In this document: positions 1-5,850 of the stretch, one piece after another | Position numbering within the stretch: the stretch's first letter is position 1 | How the letters are laid out: each line of letters begins with the position of its first letter | From: an uncultured Clostridia bacterium | Lineage (GTDB): Bacteria > Bacillota > Clostridia > Oscillospirales > Acutalibacteraceae | Direction of reading: 5' to 3' | Length of the DNA: 5,875 nucleotides | NCBI GenBank assembly: GCA_947165115.1 | Contig: CAMUZD010000115.1 | Coordinates: 1-5,875, forward strand | Position numbers and translations under genes: made by a program | Notes under the pieces: generated by a model | The model's input: the letters and a program-made list of their open reading frames with translations, nothing else | What the model was told of the DNA's origin: nothing | The model's database searches: none

Positions 1-1046
1 TTTTTGCCGTAAACAAGCACGGGGATATACTCGCGCGTGTGGTCGGTCGTCTTTGTGAATGCGGGATCGCAGCCGTGATCCGCGGTGATAATCATGATAT
101 CGTCTTCCCTCATGAGAGGAAGCGCGGTATCGAGCCATCCGTCAAATTCCGTCAGCGCGGCGGCGTAGCCGTCAACATCCCTGCGGTGGCCGTAGAGCAT
201 ATCGAAATCGACGAGGTTTATGAAGCACAAACCGCTGAAATCTCTTCCGAGCATTTCAAGGGATTTCTCCATTCCGTCCGCGTTGCCCGAGGTATAGACG
301 AAATTCGTGATTCCTTTGCCCGCAAATATATCGTAAATCTTGCCAACCGAGAGAGAGCTGAGCTCCGCCTTTGAAACGCAGTCAAGCAGGGTGTCCGAAG
401 GCGGTTCGAGTGAAAAATCGTGTCTTTTTGCCGTGCGTTCAAAATTCTCGGGGGAATCGCCGATGAACGGGCGGGCAATAACTCTGCCGACCGCGTATTT
501 CCCGGTGAGAATTCTGCGCGCAATACGGCAGTATTCATAAAGCTCCTCAACAGGAATTATCGCTTCGTTTGCAGCAATCTGAAAAACGGAATCGGCGCTG
601 GTATAAACGATAAGCCTGCCGCTCTTCATATGCTCTTCGCCGTAATCCTTTATGACCTGAGTGCCCGAATAGGGTTTGTTGCAGAGTATTCCCCTGCCGG
701 TCTGCTTTTCGAATTCCGCTATGACTTCATCGGGAAAACCCTCCGGAAAAGTCGGCATCGGATTTTCGGACACAATTCCGCCTATTTCCCAGTGGCCTGT
801 GGTCGTGTCCTTTCCGTCCGAAAGCTCGGCGAGGCGGCCGTAAGCCCCGAGAGGCGAAGGCTCATCCTCAAGGAAATCAACGCCGTCAATATTGAAAAGC
901 CCGAGTCTTTTGAGATTTTTTATATTGAATTTTTCGCTTGATGACACGGAACGCAGGGTATTTGAGCCCGCGTCTCCGAATGCCGCGGCGTCGGGTGCTT
1001 CTCCGATACCGAAGCTGTCAAGCACAATGAGAAATACGCGTTTCAT
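1..1046 (-). CDS. deoB: Phosphopentomutase DeoB (3' end cut by window edge)
   Basis: Interconverts (deoxy)ribose 1-phosphate and (deoxy)ribose 5-phosphate, passing the sugar from the nucleoside phosphorylase to DeoC; cytoplasmic, alkaline-phosphatase superfamily, two Mn ions. 348 codons are visible. Family members are near 390 residues, so roughly 40 C-terminal residues lie outside the window. The N-terminal metal motif LIVLDSFGIG has Asp10. KDTTTGHWE (79-87) holds the threonine that is phosphorylated in the family. DFDMLYGHRRD gives Asp282 and His287, TADHG gives Asp323 and His324, and TDHTREY gives His336, so every metal ligand known from the Bacillus enzyme is present. Substrate-site stretches such as VYTSADSVFQIAA and GRVIARPF are also intact. 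The ATG lies 7 bases after the deoD stop. The likely ribosome binding site (GAAAGAG) is inside the last deoD codons, which suggests translational coupling. Identification is secure; function of the missing end is assumed. Confidence 0.96.
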   Translation of the reverse strand, partial: MKRVFLIVLDSFGIGEAPDAAAFGDAGSNTLRSVSSSEKFNIKNLKRLGLFNIDGVDFLEDEPSPLGAYGRLAELSDGKDTTTGHWEIGGIVSENPMPTFPEGFPDEVIAEFEKQTGRGILCNKPYSGTQVIKDYGEEHMKSGRLIVYTSADSVFQIAANEAIIPVEELYEYCRIARRILTGKYAVGRVIARPFIGDSPENFERTAKRHDFSLEPPSDTLLDCVSKAELSSLSVGKIYDIFAGKGITNFVYTSGNADGMEKSLEMLGRDFSGLCFINLVDFDMLYGHRRDVDGYAAALTEFDGWLDTALPLMREDDIMIITADHGCDPAFTKTTDHTREYIPVLVYGK

Positions 1047-1053
1047 CTTTTTA

Positions 1054-1806
1054 TCACTCTTTCGGCTCAAGGTGCGGTAAATTCTCATATTCAACCGCAG
1101 ATTTGAGCGCGAGCTCCATCATCTGGGTAAATGAATTCTGACGTTCCTCTGCTTCGAGCGCATCAAACGGCTCATAGCACAGGTCGCTTATCGTGCATAT
1201 TGCGAGCGCCCTCTTGCCGAAACGCAGAGCGGTCATATAGAGAGCCGCCGCCTCCATTTCAACCGCGAGGCAGCCCATCTTAGCCCAGTCAAGTGCAGAG
1301 CGCGTATCGTCATAATACACATCCGATGAATATAGAGAACCTGTTTTCAGCGGGAATTTCTTTTCGGCGGCAATCTTTTCGGTTATCGAGAGCAAGTCGT
1401 AATTGCAGACCGCGGAGATATCGCCGTCAAGCCCGTATTGCCTGCCGAAGGATGAATTGGTGCAGGCGCCGGTGCCCGAAACTATATCGCGCAGGCCGCA
1501 TTCCTTTGAAACAGCGCCCGCCGAGCCGATTCTGATTATATTCTGGACTCCGAAATATTTATAAAGTTCATAGGAATAGATGCCGATTGAGGGCATACCC
1601 ATTCCGCTCGCCATTACGGAGACTTTGACGCCCTTGTAATATCCGGTGTAACCGTTTACTCCCCTGACATTGTTTACAAGCACGGCGTTTTCGAGAAAAT
1701 TCTCCGCGATGAATTTCGCGCGCAGAGGGTCGCCCGGCATCAGCACTGTTTTGCCGAAGCCGATGTCATTGAGAATATTGATATGCGGAGTCTTTGCAAA
1801 TTCCAT
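1054..1806 (-). CDS. deoD: Purine nucleoside phosphorylase, DeoD type
   Basis: Splits purine nucleosides and deoxynucleosides with phosphate into free base and (deoxy)ribose 1-phosphate; the family is a cytoplasmic hexamer. 250 residues against 239 for the E. coli enzyme. Visible motifs: LMPGDPLRAK with Arg29, NNVRG with Arg48 (the phosphate-site arginine lent by the neighbouring subunit in E. coli), GMGMPSIGIYSYEL (68-81), RIGSAGAV with Arg92 and Ser95, VEMEAA (182-187) that contacts the ribose, and CTISD with Asp208, the likely acid that protonates the base, followed by Arg222 in EERQ. The segment after Asp208 (LCYEPFDALEAE) differs from the E. coli loop, so base preference could differ. 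I chose the ATG at 1806, four bases after the deoC stop, because MEFAKTPHIN matches the usual N-terminus. A TTG at 1836 would add ten residues and overlap deoC. The ribosome binding site (AAAGCGAG) sits in the end of deoC. Confidence 0.95.
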   Translation of the reverse strand: MEFAKTPHINILNDIGFGKTVLMPGDPLRAKFIAENFLENAVLVNNVRGVNGYTGYYKGVKVSVMASGMGMPSIGIYSYELYKYFGVQNIIRIGSAGAVSKECGLRDIVSGTGACTNSSFGRQYGLDGDISAVCNYDLLSITEKIAAEKKFPLKTGSLYSSDVYYDDTRSALDWAKMGCLAVEMEAAALYMTALRFGKRALAICTISDLCYEPFDALEAEERQNSFTQMMELALKSAVEYENLPHLEPKE

Positions 1807-1810
1807 ATTA

Positions 1811-2470
1811 TCACTCGCTTTCAAGCTGTTTTGCAATTTTGACTATTCTGCTTGTGCCGAGGCGGGAAGCGCCGAGAGAGATGAATTTTTCCGCATCCTC
1901 AAGCGAAGAGATTCCGCCTGCGGCCTTGATCTTTACGTGCGGGGCGACGTGCTGGTCAAAGAGTTTTATATCGTCGAATGTGGCGCCGCCGGTCGAGAAA
2001 CCGGTCGAGGTTTTGATATAGTCCGCGCCCGATTCCGAGACGATTTCACACATTTTGATTTTTTCCTCATCGGTCAGCAGGCAGGTCTCGATAATGACCT
2101 TGAGAAGCTTTCCGCCGCAGTGCTCCTTAATTGCTTTGATTTCATCGAGCACGAAGGCATAATCCTTATCTTTCAGCGCACCGATATTGATTACCATATC
2201 GATTTCATCCGCGCCGTTCTGCACGGCATCAAACGCCTGATAACATTTCGCGGCGGTCGTATCATAGCCGTTCGGAAAGCCTATGACGGTGCAGATTGCG
2301 AGCCTGTCTCCGACATATTCCTTCGCTCTCTTTACGAAAGAGGCGGGAATGCAGACACTCGCCGTGCCGTATTTTATGCCGTCATCGCATATCTGTTTTA
2401 TTTCATCCCATGTCGCTGCGGGAGCGAGCAGGGTGTGATCGCATTTTGAAAGGATTTCTTTTATATCCAT
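1811..2470 (-). CDS. deoC: Deoxyribose-phosphate aldolase DeoC
   Basis: Class I aldolase that cleaves 2-deoxyribose 5-phosphate to acetaldehyde and glyceraldehyde 3-phosphate, the step that takes deoxynucleoside sugar into glycolysis; cytoplasmic TIM barrel. 219 residues, normal for the short bacterial form. CDHTLLAP (10-17) is the usual N-terminal motif. ADEIDMVINIG holds Asp91, equivalent to the proton-relay Asp102 of E. coli. GADYIKTSTGFSTGGAT holds Lys153, the Schiff-base lysine. KIKAAGGI holds Lys182, equivalent to E. coli Lys201. The ATG at 2470 has a strong ribosome binding site AAGGAG (2476-2481) with a five-base spacer. It is the first gene of deoC-deoD-deoB. Only 34 bases separate its start from the DUF559 element, and I see no convincing promoter in them, so transcription must begin inside or beyond that element or at a weak site I cannot recognise. 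Confidence 0.97.
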   Translation of the reverse strand: MDIKEILSKCDHTLLAPAATWDEIKQICDDGIKYGTASVCIPASFVKRAKEYVGDRLAICTVIGFPNGYDTTAAKCYQAFDAVQNGADEIDMVINIGALKDKDYAFVLDEIKAIKEHCGGKLLKVIIETCLLTDEEKIKMCEIVSESGADYIKTSTGFSTGGATFDDIKLFDQHVAPHVKIKAAGGISSLEDAEKFISLGASRLGTSRIVKIAKQLESE

Positions 2471-2480
2471 AGTGTCTCCT

Positions 2481-2501
2481 TAATGGTTTCCAATAATGGT
2501 T
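2481..2501. repeat. 8-bp direct repeat upstream of deoC
   Basis: TAATGGTT occurs at 2481-2488 and again at 2494-2501, 13 bases apart, between the deoC ribosome binding site and the left inverted repeat of the element. It could be an operator or a slippage remnant. It is not a target-site duplication of the element, because no copy follows the right repeat. A repeat this short may be chance. Confidence 0.3.
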
Positions 2502-2504
2502 AAT

Positions 2505-2556
2505 GCCTTCCCCTGGAGGGGAAGGTGGGTGAGCGCAGCGAACCCGGATGAGGTGT
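2505..2556 (+). repeat. Left inverted repeat with two hairpins
   Basis: Begins GCCTTCCCC and ends GGATGAGGTGT at its inner edge. Positions 2506-2525 form a near-perfect palindrome with a nine-base-pair stem (CCTTCCCCT pairs with AGGGGAAGG). Positions 2527-2545 form a second stem: four pairs, a tandem G·A/A·G mismatch, two more pairs and a GCA loop. The final T overlaps the stop codon of the enclosed gene. No T-tract follows on the minus strand, so it does not look like an intrinsic terminator. Confidence 0.85.
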
Positions 2557-2906
2557 TATAATCTCCTCAGGATATCCTCGCACACTCCGTCAAAATTATC
2601 GTTTATATCTGAATTTGCATATCTTACAACTGTCAATCCCAAGCTTTTAAGATAAGCATCTCGTCTTCTGTCATATTCAAGTCCTTCATCCATAAAGTGT
2701 TGCGAACCGTCAAGCTCTATAACTAACTTTGACGAAGCGCAATAGAAATCCACTATGTAGTTTCCTATTACTTTCTGGCGATTTACCGTAACCGGAAGTG
2801 ATTTCAGAAAATCATACCAGAGATGCCGCTCTTCTTTTGTCATTTCATGACGCAGTTCCTGAGCAAACTGCTTTAGTTTTGGATTATTGGTTTTATTCAA
2901 ATTCAC
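2556..2906 (-). CDS. DUF559 domain protein, predicted Vsr-like PD-(D/E)XK endonuclease
   Basis: Small 116-residue protein of the DUF559 family (Pfam PF04480), grouped with very-short-patch-repair endonucleases and the PD-(D/E)XK fold. The N-terminal helix region KQFAQELRHEMTKEERHLWY (12-31) is typical. The core VIGNYIVDFYC (46-56) supplies Asp53 and LVIELDGSQH (61-70) supplies Glu64 and Asp66, the expected metal-binding set. RRDAYLKSLG and VVRYANSDI follow as in the family. Length is normal, so the gene appears intact. Members are probably DNA nucleases, but I know of no established biological role. The start is GTG at 2906, inside the inner end of the right repeat, with no well-spaced ribosome binding site; TTG at 2900 is an alternative. 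Position exactly between inverted repeats and low GC suggest it travels with them. Family call is firm; the nuclease activity is inferred. Confidence 0.88.
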   Translation of the reverse strand: MNLNKTNNPKLKQFAQELRHEMTKEERHLWYDFLKSLPVTVNRQKVIGNYIVDFYCASSKLVIELDGSQHFMDEGLEYDRRRDAYLKSLGLTVVRYANSDINDNFDGVCEDILRRL

Positions 2907-2956
2907 ACCTCATCCGACTTGCCTTCGGCAAGCCACCTTCCCCTCAAGGGGAAGGC
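2905..2956 (-). repeat. Right inverted repeat with two hairpins
   Basis: Inverted partner of the repeat at 2505-2556, same length, ten mismatches. The outer palindrome (2936-2955) keeps its nine-pair stem with a TG instead of GG centre. The second hairpin (2916-2934) has eight pairs, one of them G·T, around a GAA loop. Its outer edge lies five bases after the phosphoesterase stop codon; its inner edge contains the first two bases of the DUF559 GTG start. Confidence 0.85.
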
Positions 2957-2961
2957 TTTGT

Positions 2962-4284
2962 TTATACCTCAAACTTATATTTCAGTTCCTTTGACGTCTT
3001 TGCAAAGGGATTCATGGCCTTGATATATGCGGTGTATTTGCCAGGTTTTAACTTGCCTATGTTGATTTCATATTTATTATCTTCGAAAAGATACATGTAT
3101 TTGCCGGAAAAACTTAAGGAGTGGACGCTCTTCAGGCCGGCAAAGACCGATACCTTGTAGCTCTCCGCGCAGTATTTATCCTCTGCGCCGGTGAAGGTCA
3201 GGATTGTATCGAGGTGCTCGTTCATGCGGGTTGAGATTTCCGTATTCTGCGGGAATACGGGCTTCTCGCCCGAGCGTTTCAGCTTTGCAAATTTATATGC
3301 GTAATTCTTATCGGCGAGGCCGGTAAGATAATATTCATTGTCAAAGAATTTATCCGTGATGAGGTCGTATGAGAGAATTCTGACATTCCCCTGCGCATCC
3401 GCCTCGACTATATAAAACTGCGCCGCCTCGTGGAATTCATAGGGGAAATTGCCGGCGAAGCCGTCAAGGTCGGTTTCATAATAACTCAGCGTGCCGCAGC
3501 CGAGGGCGGTATATTTATTCTGCCAGATTGAACGCAGGTCGTTCACGGGATAATGCGAATGGCCCGAGAAATTTATCATCTGCGGATATTTTCGGAATAC
3601 TTTCGGGATATCCTTATCGCCCCAGCAGACGGAGCCGTAAATCGTTCTCTGCGGAGCGGGATGCTGAAACGTGAAAACGGGTTTCTTCCCGCTCTTTTTA
3701 ACTGCCGAGGTAATCTCTTTATCAAACCACGGGAGCTTTGCTTTGAAGGTCCTGCCGTCTTCGGAATAGGAGCAGAGGACGAAGTGATAGCCGTTGATTA
3801 CCTCATGCGTATCCTGATTCGGCTGAATCTTTTCCTCAAACATCCTCGCGCCCTCAGAGGCGTCTTTATCGCGGTAAGCGATATATTCGTGATTTCCGGT
3901 GCAGATGAGGAGTTTCGTTTCATCCTTCAGGTTTTCTTTTATGACCTTATTGAATGAATCATATTCAAAATCCCTGCCGCCGTCGGTCATATCACCCGCG
4001 ATGCAGAGAGCGTCAAAGCCCTTGTATTCCTGCTTTGCGGAGTAATCATACATGAAATTGATAAGCTTCGCGAGGCGCTCCTCCTCGGGATGCCTCTCCT
4101 CTGCTGTGGATTCTTTGCCGCTCACGTGAATATCGCTGCAGGCGGCAAAGCGCAGGACGGGTCTGAAATCTGCCGGAGCTTTGGGGAAAGCCTCAGTGCT
4201 TTTTCCGAACGAGGTAATAAGCGAATAATATGATGAGAGAGCTTTTGAAACAAATATTCTTGCGTTGTTTTTTACGGACTGCAT
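2962..4284 (-). CDS. Calcineurin-like metallophosphoesterase with C-terminal beta domain
   Basis: 440-residue phosphoesterase; the substrate cannot be read from the sequence. The dinuclear-metal motifs occur in order: SDIHVSG (Asp51, His53), AGDMTDGG (Asp98), CTGNHEY (Asn131, His132), FQHP (His208) and SGHSHYP (His242, His244). This is the complete metallophosphatase set. The catalytic domain spans about 45-310. After a linker, residues 375-440 look like an Ig-like or fibronectin-like beta domain, judged by alternating hydrophobic strands and the KLKPGKYTAYIKA turn. There is no clear signal peptide or membrane helix, although such accessory domains are common on surface enzymes, so location is uncertain. 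The ATG at 4284 has GAGG (4290-4293) with a five-base spacer. The preceding intrinsic terminator ends right at that site, leaving no room for a promoter between them. A nucleotide-related role beside deo genes is possible but unproven. Confidence 0.9.
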   Translation of the reverse strand: MQSVKNNARIFVSKALSSYYSLITSFGKSTEAFPKAPADFRPVLRFAACSDIHVSGKESTAEERHPEEERLAKLINFMYDYSAKQEYKGFDALCIAGDMTDGGRDFEYDSFNKVIKENLKDETKLLICTGNHEYIAYRDKDASEGARMFEEKIQPNQDTHEVINGYHFVLCSYSEDGRTFKAKLPWFDKEITSAVKKSGKKPVFTFQHPAPQRTIYGSVCWGDKDIPKVFRKYPQMINFSGHSHYPVNDLRSIWQNKYTALGCGTLSYYETDLDGFAGNFPYEFHEAAQFYIVEADAQGNVRILSYDLITDKFFDNEYYLTGLADKNYAYKFAKLKRSGEKPVFPQNTEISTRMNEHLDTILTFTGAEDKYCAESYKVSVFAGLKSVHSLSFSGKYMYLFEDNKYEINIGKLKPGKYTAYIKAMNPFAKTSKELKYKFEV

Positions 4285-4293
4285 ACTAACCTC

Positions 4294-4328
4294 AAAAAAG
4301 AAGGGCAGAACGCATAACGAACTGCCCT
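4294..4328 (-). terminator. Rho-independent terminator after pduL
   Basis: On the minus strand a seven-pair stem AGGGCAG (4328-4322) / CTGCCCT (4308-4302) with a 13-base loop is followed by TTCTTTTTT. It lies 15 bases after the pduL stop, so it should end the lipoprotein-pduL transcript. Its T-tract is adjacent to the ribosome binding site (4290-4293) of the phosphoesterase gene. Confidence 0.88.
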
Positions 4329-4343
4329 GATATAGCTTAAAAT

Positions 4344-4922
4344 TTAGTCGAGAATCTCGCCCATGAGGCCGGGAACGGCGCAGGCGGCGTTGGATTCATC
4401 GGTATCGATATGCATCGCGAGAGCATACTTCGGGGAAACTCTGACGACGACATCGCTGAAGATAAGCGAACGGCCGTTGCCGCTGTCAACCTTTACGGAG
4501 ACGAGCTGCTTATCCTGAAGGCCGTATTTCTCGGCATCCTCGGGGGTGGCGTGGATATGTCTCTGAGCAGCGATAACGCCCTCTTTGAGCTCAACCTCGC
4601 CGCAGGGGCCTACGAGCTTGCAGGCGCCGCTGCCCGCGACATCTCCGCTCTCTCTGACGGGAGCGTCAACGCCGATTGAACGCGCGTCGGTGAGCGAAAG
4701 CTCAACCTGGCATTCGGGGCGGATGGGGCCGAGAATCGAAACGGCGGGGAACTGTCCCTTTGAGCCGATGACGGCAACTCTCTCGTTGCTCGCAAACTGA
4801 CCGGGCTGGGAAAGATCCTTCTTATGAGTGAGTTCAAAACCCTCGCCGAAGAGGATATCGAGCGCTTCTCTGGTTACGTGAACATGTCTTGCGGATGTTT
4901 CAACAAGGACTTCTTTTTTCAT
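4344..4922 (-). CDS. pduL: Phosphate propanoyltransferase / phosphotransacylase PduL
   Basis: Exchanges CoA and phosphate on short acyl groups (acetyl-CoA or propionyl-CoA to acyl phosphate), which an acyl kinase can then turn into ATP; zinc enzyme of the PTAC family (Pfam PF06130), unrelated to classical Pta. 192 residues form the two PTAC repeats. SARHVHVT gives His13 and His15, QPGQFASNERV (39-49) and ILGPIRPECQVE (63-74, Arg68) are hallmark motifs, AQRHIHATP gives His122 and His124, and MHIDTDESNAA gives His171. These correspond to the zinc and active-site residues of the family. The protein begins directly at the first PTAC motif, without the N-terminal encapsulation helix of microcompartment forms, so it is probably a free cytosolic enzyme. 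Whether acetyl or propionyl is preferred cannot be seen. The ATG at 4922 has AAGGAG (4931-4936), eight bases upstream. It sits 19 bases after the lipoprotein gene, likely on one transcript, and a terminator follows. Confidence 0.94.
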   Translation of the reverse strand: MKKEVLVETSARHVHVTREALDILFGEGFELTHKKDLSQPGQFASNERVAVIGSKGQFPAVSILGPIRPECQVELSLTDARSIGVDAPVRESGDVAGSGACKLVGPCGEVELKEGVIAAQRHIHATPEDAEKYGLQDKQLVSVKVDSGNGRSLIFSDVVVRVSPKYALAMHIDTDESNAACAVPGLMGEILD

Positions 4923-4941
4923 TGTGAATGCTCCTTGTCAA

Positions 4942-5850
4942 TTAATATTTGATGGTATAGGAATCGTGAGTAATGAACGGGATGATGACGCCGGCTTTGT
5001 CGAAGTTGATGGTCCAGCAGATATCATAGGTGGAGGACTCAACATGACCGGTCTTTGCGTCAACAACGATCTTGGCAGTGCTTGAAGGATAATTCATCGA
5101 AGCGGTGCCTACGATACCGGTTGCAACGCCGGGGATGTTTTCATTGATGGTTGCGGGAAGAGGAACGTTGAAAGCCTTGGGAGCGTGACCCTGGCCGTGA
5201 GAAACGTTAGCGGTCTTCGCATCGGCAATGGTTACGATTGTGATTGTATATTTGCCGTCTTTCTCGGTGCAGGTAGCGCTCTGGACATCGGCTGCGGTGA
5301 GCTTGGAAGCATAGCTTTCATTCTCAACGGGATACTTTGCCTTGATCTGGGCGCCTGTATAGGTCTCGGGAGTGGTCTGGCTGTTCTTTTCAAGCTGGCC
5401 GCCTACAAATTCATCTGCGCCGCCGAGGAGCTTGAGAATGCCGTTGATGGATGAGGGAAGAGTCATGCTGCCGTTAAGATTAATCTTGGAATAATTCTTG
5501 GTAACTGACTTCGCATCGGTCTTAACCTTATTGGATGCCTCGTTGAAGTAAGCAACGATTTCCTCTTTGGTCTGGGGAGCTTTCTTTGCTTCTTCGGTAG
5601 TCTCTTCTGTCTCGGACTCGGATTCGGCCTCGGAAGCGTCTTCCTTGCTCTCCTCGGGAGCTTCGGTGCTCTCTTCGGGAGCCTCGGTGGATTCGTCTTC
5701 TGAGGGAGCTTCGGTTACTTCATCGGTAACGACTTCTTCTGTTGATTCATCGGGTGCTGCGGTGGTAGTTTCATCAGTTGTCTTTGCGCCGCAGGCTGCG
5801 AGTGAAATAACAAGAGCGAGGGCTGCAAGAAGTGCGATTAATTTTTTCAT
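4942..5850 (-). CDS. Secreted lipoprotein of unknown function with acidic linker
   Basis: 302 residues, exported and lipid-anchored. MKK plus a hydrophobic core and the lipobox LAAC predict signal peptidase II cleavage before Cys20. Residues 21-93 form a low-complexity linker rich in Glu, Thr, Ser, Ala and Pro, with a tandem heptad STEAPEE (54-60 and 61-67). This would hold the folded part away from the membrane across the cell wall. Residues about 94-302 look like a globular domain with a helical start (KEEIVAYFNEASNKVKTDAK) and then beta-rich sequence ending in HDSYTIKY. I recall similar domains in lipoproteins of gut Clostridia but cannot name a function; it shows no catalytic motif. The ATG at 5850 has a full AGGAGG (5859-5864) eight bases upstream. 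The promoter is beyond the window. Its link with pduL is by short spacing only, with no obvious functional tie. Confidence 0.85.
   Translation of the reverse strand: MKKLIALLAALALVISLAACGAKTTDETTTAAPDESTEEVVTDEVTEAPSEDESTEAPEESTEAPEESKEDASEAESESETEETTEEAKKAPQTKEEIVAYFNEASNKVKTDAKSVTKNYSKINLNGSMTLPSSINGILKLLGGADEFVGGQLEKNSQTTPETYTGAQIKAKYPVENESYASKLTAADVQSATCTEKDGKYTITIVTIADAKTANVSHGQGHAPKAFNVPLPATINENIPGVATGIVGTASMNYPSSTAKIVVDAKTGHVESSTYDICWTINFDKAGVIIPFITHDSYTIKY
5650..5691 (-). repeat. Tandem 21-bp repeat coding for STEAPEE heptads
   Basis: Two adjacent 21-bp copies (5671-5691 and 5650-5670) match at 17 of 21 positions and both encode STEAPEE in the lipoprotein linker. The unit is a multiple of three, so gain or loss of a copy would change linker length without a frameshift. 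Confidence 0.75.

Larger units (their letters stand above)
2505..2956. mobile_element. Compact DUF559-carrying element bounded by 52-bp inverted repeats
   Basis: Two 52-bp repeats in opposite orientation (2505-2556 and 2905-2956) match at 42 of 52 positions without gaps. They enclose one gene whose GTG start and TAA stop each touch the inner end of a repeat, leaving no spare sequence. A hand count gives about 38% GC for 2581-2880, against 45-52% in sampled parts of deoC. The unit fills the interval between the phosphoesterase stop (2962) and the deoC leader. These facts suggest a single transferred unit of the MITE or REP-associated kind. No transposase is present, and I find no clear target-site duplication. 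The movement mechanism, or even present mobility, is inference. Alternatively the repeats could be a dispersed intergenic repeat family that happens to flank the gene. Confidence 0.6.

Noticed and set aside
39..941. Several plus-strand frames opposite deoB
   Set aside because: They are shadows of the phosphopentomutase gene, whose motifs are complete on the minus strand.
1807..1836. Extended deoD start at TTG 1836
   Set aside because: It would overlap deoC by 26 bases and add ten residues with no family match. The ATG at 1806 gives the usual N-terminus.
1670..2449. Long plus-strand open frame of 259 codons across deoD and deoC
   Set aside because: It lies wholly antisense to two well-identified genes, has no family resemblance I recognise, and is explained by their codon bias.
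2506..2525. Left palindrome as an intrinsic terminator before deoC
   Set aside because: The stem is strong but no T-tract follows on the minus strand, and the same palindrome occurs in the right arm as part of the repeat.
2893..2913. Six-codon upstream frame starting at the ATG in the right repeat
   Set aside because: It overlaps the DUF559 start out of frame. An ATG in a conserved repeat end is likely incidental, and nothing supports its translation.
2495..2966. Target-site duplication around the element
   Set aside because: The bases outside the two repeats (AATGGTTAAT on the left, TTTGTTTATA on the right) share no convincing direct repeat.
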